64,000 nt of DNA, taken from CAYMZZ01 sp044463125. GTDB lineage: Bacteria; Bacteroidota; Bacteroidia; Chitinophagales; Chitinophagaceae. The position numbers were made by a program, and so were the translations under genes. The DNA is taken from the NCBI GenBank assembly GCA_044463125.1, contig JBIQMS010000012.1, positions 27,338-91,337 of the forward strand, in the 5' to 3' direction. A model generated the notes under the pieces. It worked only from the letters and a program-made list of their open reading frames with translations. It had not been told where the DNA came from and did not search any database. This document shows positions 1 to 7,989 of the stretch, in pieces; position 1 is the first letter of the stretch, and the number at the start of each line of letters is the position of its first letter.

Positions 1-873
1 AATGCTGCCGCCCGTACAGCTTTCGGCAGTTGCGAGGGTCTTTCCTTTTTGTTTGAGAATCTTTCCGATTACAATTTCAAGGCCCTCATCCTGATCGCTA
101 ACCAATACATCCTTCACACGCTCCAATAATTCCTGAAAGTACAGGTCCACTTCCTGCTCTACCTGGGCTTTGTCGGTTCCTGTGGCGGTCAATCGCAGTT
201 TTACCATGCCATAACTGGGCAGATAGGCCAACTTGATATGTGCGGGCAGTTTTGCTTCAAAGCCCATTAGTTTTTCCGCTATCATCGATTCACCCTGCCC
301 GGCCGTAAAAGCTGTACGATGTACGATGGCCGGCATCACAAAGTGCTGTTGCAGGCGAGGCAATACTTCCTGGGTCATTATCCCTTTCATTTCATGGGGC
401 ACACCGGGTAACGAAATAAATATGGTGCCTTCTTTTTCGAACCACATGCCTGGCGCCGAACCACGTTCATTATGCAATACCGTTGCCACATCGGGCACTT
501 CAGCCTGGCGCAGGTTGCGCTCCAGGATGGGGCCGGGGCGGCGATAAACTTTTTCAAACAAATAGATCACGTGCTGCCGCACGGCTTCATTCACCACCAT
601 CTGCCCGCCAAAATAGCCGCAAAGCAAGGGCTTGGTAATATCATCGGCTGTGGGTCCGAGTCCGCCCGTCAATATTACCAGTTGCGATTGCCGCCCTTCT
701 TCATCCAGTGCCGCGCGAATCTCTACCGCATCGTCGCCCACGGCTACTCGTCGGCGTACCCAAATACCGAGCGTATTCAATTCCTGTGCTATAAATGCGC
801 TGTTGGTGTCGATGGTTTGACCAATCAACAATTCATCACCGATAGTTATAATAGAAGCAAAAAGCATATTCAT
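1..873 (-). CDS. cinA: CinA family protein, 5' part (cut by window edge)
   Basis: The frame is still open at base 1, so only the first 291 codons are present. The start ATG at 873 gives MNMLFASI. Residues 5-170 form the molybdopterin-binding-like domain, with GDELL at 12-16, TGGLGPTADD at 69-78 and LPGVPHEM at 155-162. TAESCTGG at 282-289 is the opening motif of the C-terminal nicotinamide-nucleotide amidohydrolase (PncC) domain, whose remainder is outside the window. In known relatives this enzyme converts NMN to nicotinate mononucleotide in pyridine-nucleotide salvage; the N-terminal domain can act as an ADP-ribose pyrophosphatase. The gene is divergent from dacB. Family assignment is firm; whether the C-terminal domain is complete cannot be seen. 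Confidence 0.93.
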   Translation of the reverse strand, partial: MNMLFASIITIGDELLIGQTIDTNSAFIAQELNTLGIWVRRRVAVGDDAVEIRAALDEEGRQSQLVILTGGLGPTADDITKPLLCGYFGGQMVVNEAVRQHVIYLFEKVYRRPGPILERNLRQAEVPDVATVLHNERGSAPGMWFEKEGTIFISLPGVPHEMKGIMTQEVLPRLQQHFVMPAIVHRTAFTAGQGESMIAEKLMGFEAKLPAHIKLAYLPSYGMVKLRLTATGTDKAQVEQEVDLYFQELLERVKDVLVSDQDEGLEIVIGKILKQKGKTLATAESCTGGSI

Positions 874-1089
874 TCAATTAAGTTTGCCGCAGGAAGTTGT
901 CCACTTCAGGCACCGCAAATTTAGCTCCCTCAGCAACAGTTGGCCAGGTATTTTGTTTGCATGGTCAGGAAAATCCAGTCAATGGACTTTTCTCTTCCGG
1001 CTTTAACAAAATGGGGCGGGTATTTCCACACAAAAAAATTAGGTTTACGGCTTCAGTCCGGGGATTACCCGCTTCAAAAATACTTCCGC

Positions 1090-2511
1090 ATGATTACAAG
1101 GCAATCGGCTTATTTCATTTCAGCGCTCTTGTTGCTGTTGACAACTACAAGCTTTGTCCGTTCCCAAACCATTGCTTCCCGGCTTCAGGCTGCGTATGCG
1201 AATTTCGCAAAGGATCCGCAATTAAGGTATGCTTCGCATTCCATTTATGTGATGGAGCGGCAATCGGGGCGTTTGGTATTTGCCCGAAATGCCAGCCAGG
1301 GCCTGGCTCCGGCTTCTACTCAGAAAGTGGTGACGGCGGCCACTGCATTTGCACTCCTGGGATCGGATTTCCGATATACGAATCTCATTACGCTTGATCC
1401 CCTGGAAGAAAATGCGGGTTCCTGGCAATTGGGCCTGGTGGCCAGCGGCGATCCCAGTTGGGGCAGCCCCCGCTATGCCTCTACTCAGGCGGAATTCATT
1501 TTTTCGCAGATTGCGGATTCCTTAAGGTCAAAGGGTATCCGCAAACTGGCTCCATCCATTGTGATGTGGCAGCAGCCCGGCATTGATTCTTTGCCGAGCC
1601 AGGAAGGCTGGATATTGCAGGACCTGGGCAATTACTATGGGGCGCCGGCCACGCGTTGCACCTGGCGGGAGAATCAGTACGACATCCTGCTTAGGTCCGG
1701 CAAAAAGCTGGGCGATCCTGTTGTTGTTATCAACAAGGACGATTTGCCTTCTGAAATCGAATCGTTCCGGAACAAGCTCAGTTCTGCGGCAGCGGGCACA
1801 GGCGATAATGCCTATATCTATCCTCCTTTGGACGCCGGTTCACACTTGCTGAAGGGAACCATCCCGGTAAACGAAAACCGATTTTCCATCAGCGGTTCGG
1901 TGCAGGATGGTGACCGGTATTTTGGAGAACAACTGTTATCGAAGCTGAAGCTGGAAGGCTTTGAAATGGAAGAAGGAAATAGCTCCGTAATTGTGCGACA
2001 GCCCAAAACAGAGATGGCTGTATTGGCCAGCTTGTTGTCGCCGGCAATCGACTCTTTGTCTTATTGGTTCCTGCGCAAGAGTATCAACCTATATGGAGAG
2101 GCATTCGTGAAAACGATAGGCGAGAAAAAGTCGGGCAACTGGTCAACCGACGCGGGCCTGGCGGTGATGCGTCGTTTTTGGGCGGCTCAGGGTATCGATT
2201 CCAATGCCTTGCGCATGCAGGATGGATCAGGGCTCTCGCCGCAAAACCGCGTTACTACCGAGGCGCTGGCCAAAGTGCTTTGGTATGCGGCCAGGCAAAG
2301 CTGGTATGCGGATTATTTGGAAGGCTTTCCGCTTTATAATGGCATGAAGATGAAATCAGGCACCATCAGCGGCGTCAAAGGTTTTTGCGGATATCATCGT
2401 TCCAAAAAAGATGGCAGGGAATACATATTTGCCATTTTGGTGAATAACTATACCGGCAGTTCTTCAGCTCTGGTAGGGAAAATGTACAGGGTGCTGGATG
2501 TGATGAAGTGA
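1090..2511 (+). CDS. dacB: D-alanyl-D-alanine carboxypeptidase/endopeptidase, PBP4 type (S13)
   Basis: This is a periplasmic penicillin-binding protein that trims or cleaves peptide cross-links in peptidoglycan. I start it at the ATG at 1090 (473 residues), because the signal peptide at about 1-26 (hydrophobic LLLLL stretch, ending FVRSQ) begins there; the frame is open back to 940, but that extension has no signal-like character. The three active-site motifs of the S13 family are visible: SxxK as STQK at 76-79, SxN as SIN at 331-333, and KTG as KSGT at 422-425. The large insertion between the first two motifs is typical of PBP4. The stop codon is followed within 9 bases by a heptamer array. 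Confidence in function is high. Confidence 0.93.
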   Translation: MITRQSAYFISALLLLLTTTSFVRSQTIASRLQAAYANFAKDPQLRYASHSIYVMERQSGRLVFARNASQGLAPASTQKVVTAATAFALLGSDFRYTNLITLDPLEENAGSWQLGLVASGDPSWGSPRYASTQAEFIFSQIADSLRSKGIRKLAPSIVMWQQPGIDSLPSQEGWILQDLGNYYGAPATRCTWRENQYDILLRSGKKLGDPVVVINKDDLPSEIESFRNKLSSAAAGTGDNAYIYPPLDAGSHLLKGTIPVNENRFSISGSVQDGDRYFGEQLLSKLKLEGFEMEEGNSSVIVRQPKTEMAVLASLLSPAIDSLSYWFLRKSINLYGEAFVKTIGEKKSGNWSTDAGLAVMRRFWAAQGIDSNALRMQDGSGLSPQNRVTTEALAKVLWYAARQSWYADYLEGFPLYNGMKMKSGTISGVKGFCGYHRSKKDGREYIFAILVNNYTGSSSALVGKMYRVLDVMK

Positions 2512-2520
2512 GGAGGACAA

Positions 2521-2583
2521 CGTGAGGCGTGAGGCGTGAGACGTGAGTCGTGAGTCGTGAGGCGTGAGTCGTGAGGCGTGAGA
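2521..2583 (+). repeat. Tandem heptamer array CGTGAGN, 9 in-phase copies
   Basis: Nine consecutive 7-base units, each CGTGAG followed by a variable base (G, G, A, T, T, G, T, G, A), run without a single indel. The array starts 9 bases after the dacB stop. It is the single-armed member of the CGTGARN class; related arrays occur at 10239-10364 and, in reverse orientation, at 54681-54785. The rest of the 2512-2842 gap holds the inverted repeat described next and no gene. The minus-strand frame through it encodes only a monotonous Ser-Arg-Leu-Thr repeat, which is a by-product of the array. Confidence 0.9.
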
Positions 2584-2622
2584 CTTCTTTGGGCCTATGG
2601 AGGTGGTTTTAAGTGGAGGAAG

Positions 2623-2793
2623 TTTTTTACCGCAACGGGCGCAAAGAATTCGCAACGTACGCGACGATTTGTTGAGTGTACAGAAATGTTCTGCATTCAA
2701 AAGTGACCAATATTAAAGATAGTAAGGGTTTCTATATCCGGAAGATTCCGTTGCGCTCTTTGCGAATTCGTAGCGTTCGTGGCGGTAAAAAAA
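2623..2793. repeat. Imperfect inverted repeat with ACCGC/GAATTCGC arms
   Basis: The left arm (2623-2664) begins with a T run, then ACCGCAACGGGCGC and GAATTCGC. The right arm (2750-2793) is its approximate reverse complement, ending GGCGGTAAAAAAA. The arms are about 42 and 44 bases, separated by about 85 bases. T/A runs sit at the outer ends, so a transcript from either convergent gene would form a long GC-rich stem. It lies between convergent dacB and the M50 protease and could act as a bidirectional terminator. It belongs to the palindrome family of this window by layout but uses a different unit sequence. Confidence 0.7.
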
Positions 2794-2842
2794 GCTGAGC
2801 AGCCAGGCTGTTGATAACGGACTTAACCAGGTGAATTAAACA

Positions 2843-3844
2843 TTAAATCACAATACCAAATCGTTGCAGAAAATGTGTACCCACATCGAGCCACCAGGGG
2901 CTGCTGAGAGCGGCCAGCCAGATCAGTAATAGCAGCGCCTTGCCTGCCAGCGACATATCCTGAACCAGGTGCCGATGAAGCAGGCTTTCGATCATCTGCA
3001 TAATCTTTTCTTCTTTGGCGTCGTAGGCATAAGGTGGTCCGGGATCCATTTCTTTAAAAGAGGGATGCTGTTCGATTAATATTTTCCGCGTTCTCCAATA
3101 ATTTTCGTCTGGCAGATCCGCATAGGAATAATTCAGATCGATCCCCGCCAGTTCAATCTCTTTTTCCACCTGCTGAATCCTTCGGTCACCAAACTGGCGG
3201 AGGGCCAGCATCGCCGGGAAAATGAGAAGTGGATAAACCGGAACGCTAAAACCATACAGTGCCACCCATACCAATGCCGCGATCGACAACCACTGAAACA
3301 GTTTGCTCATCCAGCTTTCTTCGTCGAGATAAACGCGGTTGAGCAACTGCCCGCCATCCAGCGGATAAATGGGCAGCAGGTTGATGAGGTTGAGGAACAG
3401 GAACGCGAGGCCAATTACTTCAAAGGAAAGAAACCCTATGGAGCGGCTGGGGTCCTGCTGATACAGAAAATAAAAGATGGCGCCAATGAGCATGCCCGGC
3501 AGGGGACCAGCCAGCAGGATGATGGCGGATTCGCGCTGCGAAACCTCACGCTTGGTTCCGGAAACGTAGGCGCCCAGCAAGGGAATAAAAAATATACCAA
3601 GGTCATTGTATCGGAACAATTTCATGGCGGCAAAATGTCCCAACTCGTGCAAGATAACGATTGTTGTAATCAACAACAGCATTTCAAGGCTTCGAAAAAA
3701 GTAGAAACCGATGATCAGGTATAAAGCGAGGCTGGTAGCCGACCGAATCCACATGGCGGAGGGCTCAGGCTTTGGCTTCCTGAATTTGGGCGGGTATATC
3801 GCGGCTTCGCTAATTTCACCGGTTTCCCATTGCTGTTGATCCAT
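2843..3844 (-). CDS. M50 family site-2-type intramembrane metalloprotease
   Basis: This 333-residue integral membrane protein has the zinc motif HELGH at 66-70 and the third-ligand motif LDGG (Asp163) at 162-165, both inside hydrophobic segments, as in site-2 proteases. Membrane segments are visible at about 35-65, 105-127, 142-160 and 183-210, with one more near the C-terminus. A soluble N-terminal tail of about 30 residues precedes the core. There is no PDZ domain, unlike RseP; this places it nearer the SpoIVFB-like minimal proteases. The substrate cannot be inferred. It follows the thioesterase gene by 9 bases on the same strand, so the two are probably co-transcribed with DoxX upstream. 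Confidence 0.85.
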   Translation of the reverse strand: MDQQQWETGEISEAAIYPPKFRKPKPEPSAMWIRSATSLALYLIIGFYFFRSLEMLLLITTIVILHELGHFAAMKLFRYNDLGIFFIPLLGAYVSGTKREVSQRESAIILLAGPLPGMLIGAIFYFLYQQDPSRSIGFLSFEVIGLAFLFLNLINLLPIYPLDGGQLLNRVYLDEESWMSKLFQWLSIAALVWVALYGFSVPVYPLLIFPAMLALRQFGDRRIQQVEKEIELAGIDLNYSYADLPDENYWRTRKILIEQHPSFKEMDPGPPYAYDAKEEKIMQMIESLLHRHLVQDMSLAGKALLLLIWLAALSSPWWLDVGTHFLQRFGIVI

Positions 3845-3853
3845 AGGATAAAT

Positions 3854-4264
3854 TTAGTCAAAATAGGGTACCAGTTGCTGCCGTAATTGTTCCGGCATCA
3901 CGGTTCTCTTTTGCGTTTTGGCATCCATGAAATAAAGAATCACGTGGCCGCTGGCCAAGAGATCGCCAGCTTCATTCAGCACTTCCTGGTGAAATTCTAT
4001 TTTGTGATGCACGGGTAGTTCTTTTAGCGTAACGCGTACGGTAAGCAGATCATCATAGCGTGCCGGTCGCAGGTAGCGGCATTGCACTTCCACCACAGGC
4101 ATGATGACCCCCATTTTCTCCATATCCGCATACGTGAAGCCCAATTGCCGGATCGATTCGGCCCGGCCCACCTCGAAATACTGGAAGAAATTGCCATGAT
4201 ACACCACGCCCATCTGGTCGGTCTCCGCATAGCGAACGCGGATATGGGTTTCAGCTACAAACAT
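3854..4264 (-). CDS. Acyl-CoA thioesterase, YbgC/FadM-type 4HBT hotdog
   Basis: This is a 136-residue single-domain hotdog-fold protein. The signature RYAETDQMGVVYHGN lies at 11-25, with the catalytic Asp16 and the conserved His23 of the 4-hydroxybenzoyl-CoA thioesterase family. Related enzymes hydrolyse acyl-CoA or acyl-ACP in the cytoplasm; the chain length preferred here cannot be told. Length matches the family (130-140 residues), and the start ATG at 4264 fits. It lies 9 bases upstream of the M50 protease gene and 46 bases downstream of the DoxX gene, all on the minus strand. Confidence 0.9.
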   Translation of the reverse strand: MFVAETHIRVRYAETDQMGVVYHGNFFQYFEVGRAESIRQLGFTYADMEKMGVIMPVVEVQCRYLRPARYDDLLTVRVTLKELPVHHKIEFHQEVLNEAGDLLASGHVILYFMDAKTQKRTVMPEQLRQQLVPYFD

Positions 4265-4310
4265 GCGGGGATTGATTTATTAATGATACAGAAACTTACC
4301 TGCACCAAAA

Positions 4311-4721
4311 TTATTTTCCGGAAATCAATTTATCCAACGAAACTTTGCCGGGACCTGCAAACAGAATGGCAATAAAACCGGCCAGGTAAAGCCCCGCCTT
4401 TTCTCCTTCTGTAAATATCTGCCCACCATGCGAATAAAACAGGGCAACCCCCATGGCAATGATCAATGGGATACAGGCCAAACGGGTGAAGAGCCCCAGG
4501 ATGATAAAAACAGCGCAGAAAAATTCAGCGAATATCGCCAGCGCCATCGAAGTGCTATTTCCGATATGAAAAGGATCGGCAAAACTGGAAGATTTGGCGG
4601 CAAAGCGGATAAGTTTATTGTATCCGTGGGGAATCATCATCAGGCCCAGTGATACACGCAGGATCAACATGGAAAGTGTTATACCATTGTCGGTATAACG
4701 AATACTAAACAGTTTTTTCAT
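4311..4721 (-). CDS. DoxX family membrane protein
   Basis: This 136-residue protein has four predicted membrane segments (about 15-35, 57-75, 80-98 and 108-126) and the family-typical LRVSLGLMMIPHGYNKL near the first helix. DoxX-like proteins sit in the inner membrane; some are linked to thiosulfate oxidation or to oxidative-stress complexes, but most, including this one, have no assigned role. It is the first gene of a likely three-gene minus-strand operon with the thioesterase and the M50 protease. It is divergent from the TPR gene across a 191-base AT-rich gap. Confidence 0.85.
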   Translation of the reverse strand: MKKLFSIRYTDNGITLSMLILRVSLGLMMIPHGYNKLIRFAAKSSSFADPFHIGNSTSMALAIFAEFFCAVFIILGLFTRLACIPLIIAMGVALFYSHGGQIFTEGEKAGLYLAGFIAILFAGPGKVSLDKLISGK

Positions 4722-4912
4722 TGGTGTGGAGATTTGAATGCAATGATACTGAAAGAAATTTTAAAAGCTATAAGGGCCCTGATAATGAATAAAATGTTAA
4801 ACCTTTCGTTAAATGGCACTTATCCACACCTGTTTGGAATGCTATTTGGCTACCGAAGAAATAATTTGAATATTCGCATCGTTTATCCCACAACGGTTAA
4901 AGGACAAGTTTC

Positions 4913-7900
4913 ATGAAAAATCAAATGTTACTGGCATTCGGCCTGTTGGGCTTTGGGTTGACCCATGCCCAGCAAACCCGTTTTTATTCCGATCCCCAAA
5001 CCCAGTTCAAGGAGGCTAAGGGGTATTTTCAGAATCGCCAGTACAGCCTGGCTTATCCATTGTTTCGGGAGCTCAGGCAATCTGTTCGGGAAACCAATAT
5101 TGCCAATCAGCCCGTTACCAGCCAGGAGATTCATTATTATACCATCGCTTGCGCCTTAATGCAGGACGAAGCACGTGCGGAACAGGAAGCTATTGACTAT
5201 ATAGACCTGGAAAAAAATACCGCGCGGGTGCAAATGATGAACTATCATTTGGGTGAGTTTTATTTCCGTCATTCCGATTTTAAGAAAGCAGCCGATCATT
5301 ATGAATTGGCCAATATCGCCAACCTGGGCAACGCGGATATCGCGACCATGAAGTTTCATCAGGGCTATTCTTATTTCACGCTGCAGAAATTTGCGCAGGC
5401 CAAGCCTTTGTTCAATACCATACGCTCCAATCCGGAAGACCCCAACTATCTCGCGGCGAATTATTATTATGGATTTCTTTCGTTTCGCGATAAGCAATAT
5501 GCAGAGGCGCTCGCCAGTTTCCGGATCGTTGAGAACGAAAAGGAATATGCCGCTGTAGTACCTTATTATATAGCACAGATTTACTATATCCAGGACAAGA
5601 AAGAAGAAGCGCTGCAATACGCGGAGGCCAAGATCAAAAGCAATAATGCCCAGTATTATGATATGGAGATGAAGCAGATGATCGGCCATGCCTATTTTGA
5701 GCGAAAAGAGTATAGCAAGGCCCTGCCTTATCTGGAGGATTATGTGAAGCGTTCCGATAAAGTGCGACGTGAGGATTTGTATGAATTATCTTATTCCCAT
5801 TACCAGGCTAATAATCTCGAAAAAGCGATTGAAGGCTTTAAGCAGTTGAGTGGTAAGGAAGATTCGCTGAGCCAAAGCGCGATGTACCTGCTGGGTGATG
5901 CTTATTTGAAAACCGGTCAGAAAGCGAACGCTCGAAATGCCTTTCTGTTTTGTGCCAGCAATAGCAGCGATAAGAAGCAGCAGGAAGTATCGCGTTTCCA
6001 GTATGCCAAATTATCGTATGAACTCGGTTATCAGGATGAATCGCTGAACAGTCTCCGCAATTTTCTGAGCACATATCCCAACTCCACTTACGATGCGGAA
6101 GCGAAAGACCTGCTGGTAGCGGTATTAACCAATACCAATAATTATCGTGAAGCCCTGAGCGTGCTGGAAGGTATGAAAAATCCCACGCCCAACGCGAAGC
6201 GCCTGTATCCCCGCATCCTTTATGGGCGTGCTACGGAATACATCAACGATAATCAATTGTATGAAGCGGACGACTTGCTGGATAAAGCCCTGAAAGATCC
6301 CAACAATGGAGCGGTATTGCCCCTCGTGAATTTCTGGAAGGGAGAGATCGCCTATAATATGCTGGAGCTGGATGACGCGATAAAGCATTACAATGCCTAT
6401 ATGAGCGGTGGTGCGCCCAGCAGTGGTGAGGCCAATATCAATACGGCACGCTACAACCTGGGTTATTGCTACATGGAAAAAGAAAACTATGCCGTTGCAC
6501 GCAGCTTTTTTGAGCCCTTGTCGCGCAATGCATCATTAAACAGTGATGAGCTGACTCAGGATGCTTACCTGCGCCTGGCCGACTGTTTTTTCATGGAGCG
6601 AAATTTCACCAAGGCACGCAGCATGTATGATAATGCGATCCGTTTCAGCTGGCCCGATGAGGACTATGCCACTTATCAAAGTGCCAGAATTGCTGGCATC
6701 CGCAGCGTGAAGGAAAAAATAAACCTGCTGAATACGATGGTTCGGAAGTTTCCGCAATCGCCACTGGTAATGGATGCCAATATGGAGATTGCCAAAACCT
6801 ATATGTCTGACGAGCAGTTTAGCGAAGCCATACCCTTCCTGCAAAAAGTAATTCAAAATGGCGGCAACGCCAGCTATAAGCCAGAAGCGCATTTAAAATT
6901 AGGCACTGCCTATTACAACCTCAATAATAATCAGGGTGCGCTGGATCAGTATAAATTATTGGTGAATCAATACCCCAATTCCACGGAAGCACAGGATGCC
7001 TTGTATAATGTGCGGAGCATTTACGTGGATGAGGGTCGGCCCGATGAGTATGCCGCATTCATGCGCTCGGTGGGCAAGCCCATTAGTGTGAATGCGGAAG
7101 ACTCCCTTACCTATGCCGCCGCAGAAACGCAGCTCGTGAATGGCAATACCGCAGCGGCACAAACCGCATTGCGCAATTACCTGCAGAAATTCCCCAACGG
7201 CACTTATGCCATCGACGCGAATTTTTACCTGGCCGATCTCTATCATACCCGCAAGGAATGGCAGAACGCGCTGGCAGGCTACGAGCCGGTAGCGCAGAAA
7301 GCACCTAATAAATACGCAGAACGCGCCATCCTGGCCGCGGCCCGAATCTATTTCTTCGAAATAAAAGATTACGCGAAAGCTGAAACCTATTTCCAGCAGT
7401 TGAAGAAGGAAGCCAGTACCCAGGACAACCGGCTGGAAGCCATGCGCGGACTGTTGCGTAGCCAGTATCAACAGGGTAAGTGGACGGAAGCGATGGAGAA
7501 TGCCACGGAATTAACAGCGGCCAAAGGCAGTAATGCCGACGACAAGAGCCTGGCCAATATGACCATCGGCAAATCGCAGCAGGTAAACGGCCGTTGCGAC
7601 CAGGCTATTACAAGCTTTAAGTCGGTGGTAAGCATTAATAAGGCGGCGCTGGCTGCAGAAGCACGCTATGAAATCGCGAAATGCTTTTTCGAACTCAACC
7701 GAATGGGCGACGCGGAGAAGTCGGCTTTTGAAGTGATCAACAAATCAGGCAGCTACGATTTCTGGGTAATTAAAGCCTATTTGTTGTTGGGCGATATTTA
7801 CTTCCGCCAAAAAGACTATTTCAATGCCAAAGCTACATTCCAAAGTATTGTTGACAACACGCTGGAGCCCACACTGAAGGCTGAAGCGGAAGCCAAACTT

Positions 7901-7951
7901 AACCAGGTGATAGAAGAAGAGGGCCGTAACAGCAAAGTAGAAAATCCTTAA
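4913..7951 (+). CDS. Large periplasmic tetratricopeptide-repeat protein
   Basis: This is a 1012-residue exported protein. A signal peptide (about 1-19, ending THAQ) is followed by TPR-type helix pairs over almost the whole length, seen as recurring 34-residue patterns with A-x-Y-Y, G-x-A-Y and P-x-x-x-x-A positions such as LGDAYLKTGQKANARNAF. There is no enzyme domain. Such long TPR proteins usually act as scaffolds for protein complexes in the periplasm. The beta-barrel gene starts about 40 bases after its stop and the HU-CCDC81-like gene follows, so the three are probably one operon. The function is unknown; the TPR assignment is firm. Confidence 0.85.
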   Translation: MKNQMLLAFGLLGFGLTHAQQTRFYSDPQTQFKEAKGYFQNRQYSLAYPLFRELRQSVRETNIANQPVTSQEIHYYTIACALMQDEARAEQEAIDYIDLEKNTARVQMMNYHLGEFYFRHSDFKKAADHYELANIANLGNADIATMKFHQGYSYFTLQKFAQAKPLFNTIRSNPEDPNYLAANYYYGFLSFRDKQYAEALASFRIVENEKEYAAVVPYYIAQIYYIQDKKEEALQYAEAKIKSNNAQYYDMEMKQMIGHAYFERKEYSKALPYLEDYVKRSDKVRREDLYELSYSHYQANNLEKAIEGFKQLSGKEDSLSQSAMYLLGDAYLKTGQKANARNAFLFCASNSSDKKQQEVSRFQYAKLSYELGYQDESLNSLRNFLSTYPNSTYDAEAKDLLVAVLTNTNNYREALSVLEGMKNPTPNAKRLYPRILYGRATEYINDNQLYEADDLLDKALKDPNNGAVLPLVNFWKGEIAYNMLELDDAIKHYNAYMSGGAPSSGEANINTARYNLGYCYMEKENYAVARSFFEPLSRNASLNSDELTQDAYLRLADCFFMERNFTKARSMYDNAIRFSWPDEDYATYQSARIAGIRSVKEKINLLNTMVRKFPQSPLVMDANMEIAKTYMSDEQFSEAIPFLQKVIQNGGNASYKPEAHLKLGTAYYNLNNNQGALDQYKLLVNQYPNSTEAQDALYNVRSIYVDEGRPDEYAAFMRSVGKPISVNAEDSLTYAAAETQLVNGNTAAAQTALRNYLQKFPNGTYAIDANFYLADLYHTRKEWQNALAGYEPVAQKAPNKYAERAILAAARIYFFEIKDYAKAETYFQQLKKEASTQDNRLEAMRGLLRSQYQQGKWTEAMENATELTAAKGSNADDKSLANMTIGKSQQVNGRCDQAITSFKSVVSINKAALAAEARYEIAKCFFELNRMGDAEKSAFEVINKSGSYDFWVIKAYLLLGDIYFRQKDYFNAKATFQSIVDNTLEPTLKAEAEAKLNQVIEEEGRNSKVENP

Positions 7952-7989
7952 TAAACGAATACGCTGAGCATCCTATGCATACAACAATT

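Noticed and set aside
2464..2700. Minus-strand frame across the dacB 3' end and heptamer array
   Set aside because: The peptide is the array translated, and it overlaps dacB antisense.
4734..4916. Small plus-strand frame of 60 codons before the TPR gene
   Set aside because: It lies in an AT-rich promoter gap, has no ribosome-binding context and no recognisable domain.
7975..7989. First ATG as start of the beta-barrel gene
   Set aside because: The signal peptide begins at the second ATG (7990), which is also preceded by less coding-like sequence.
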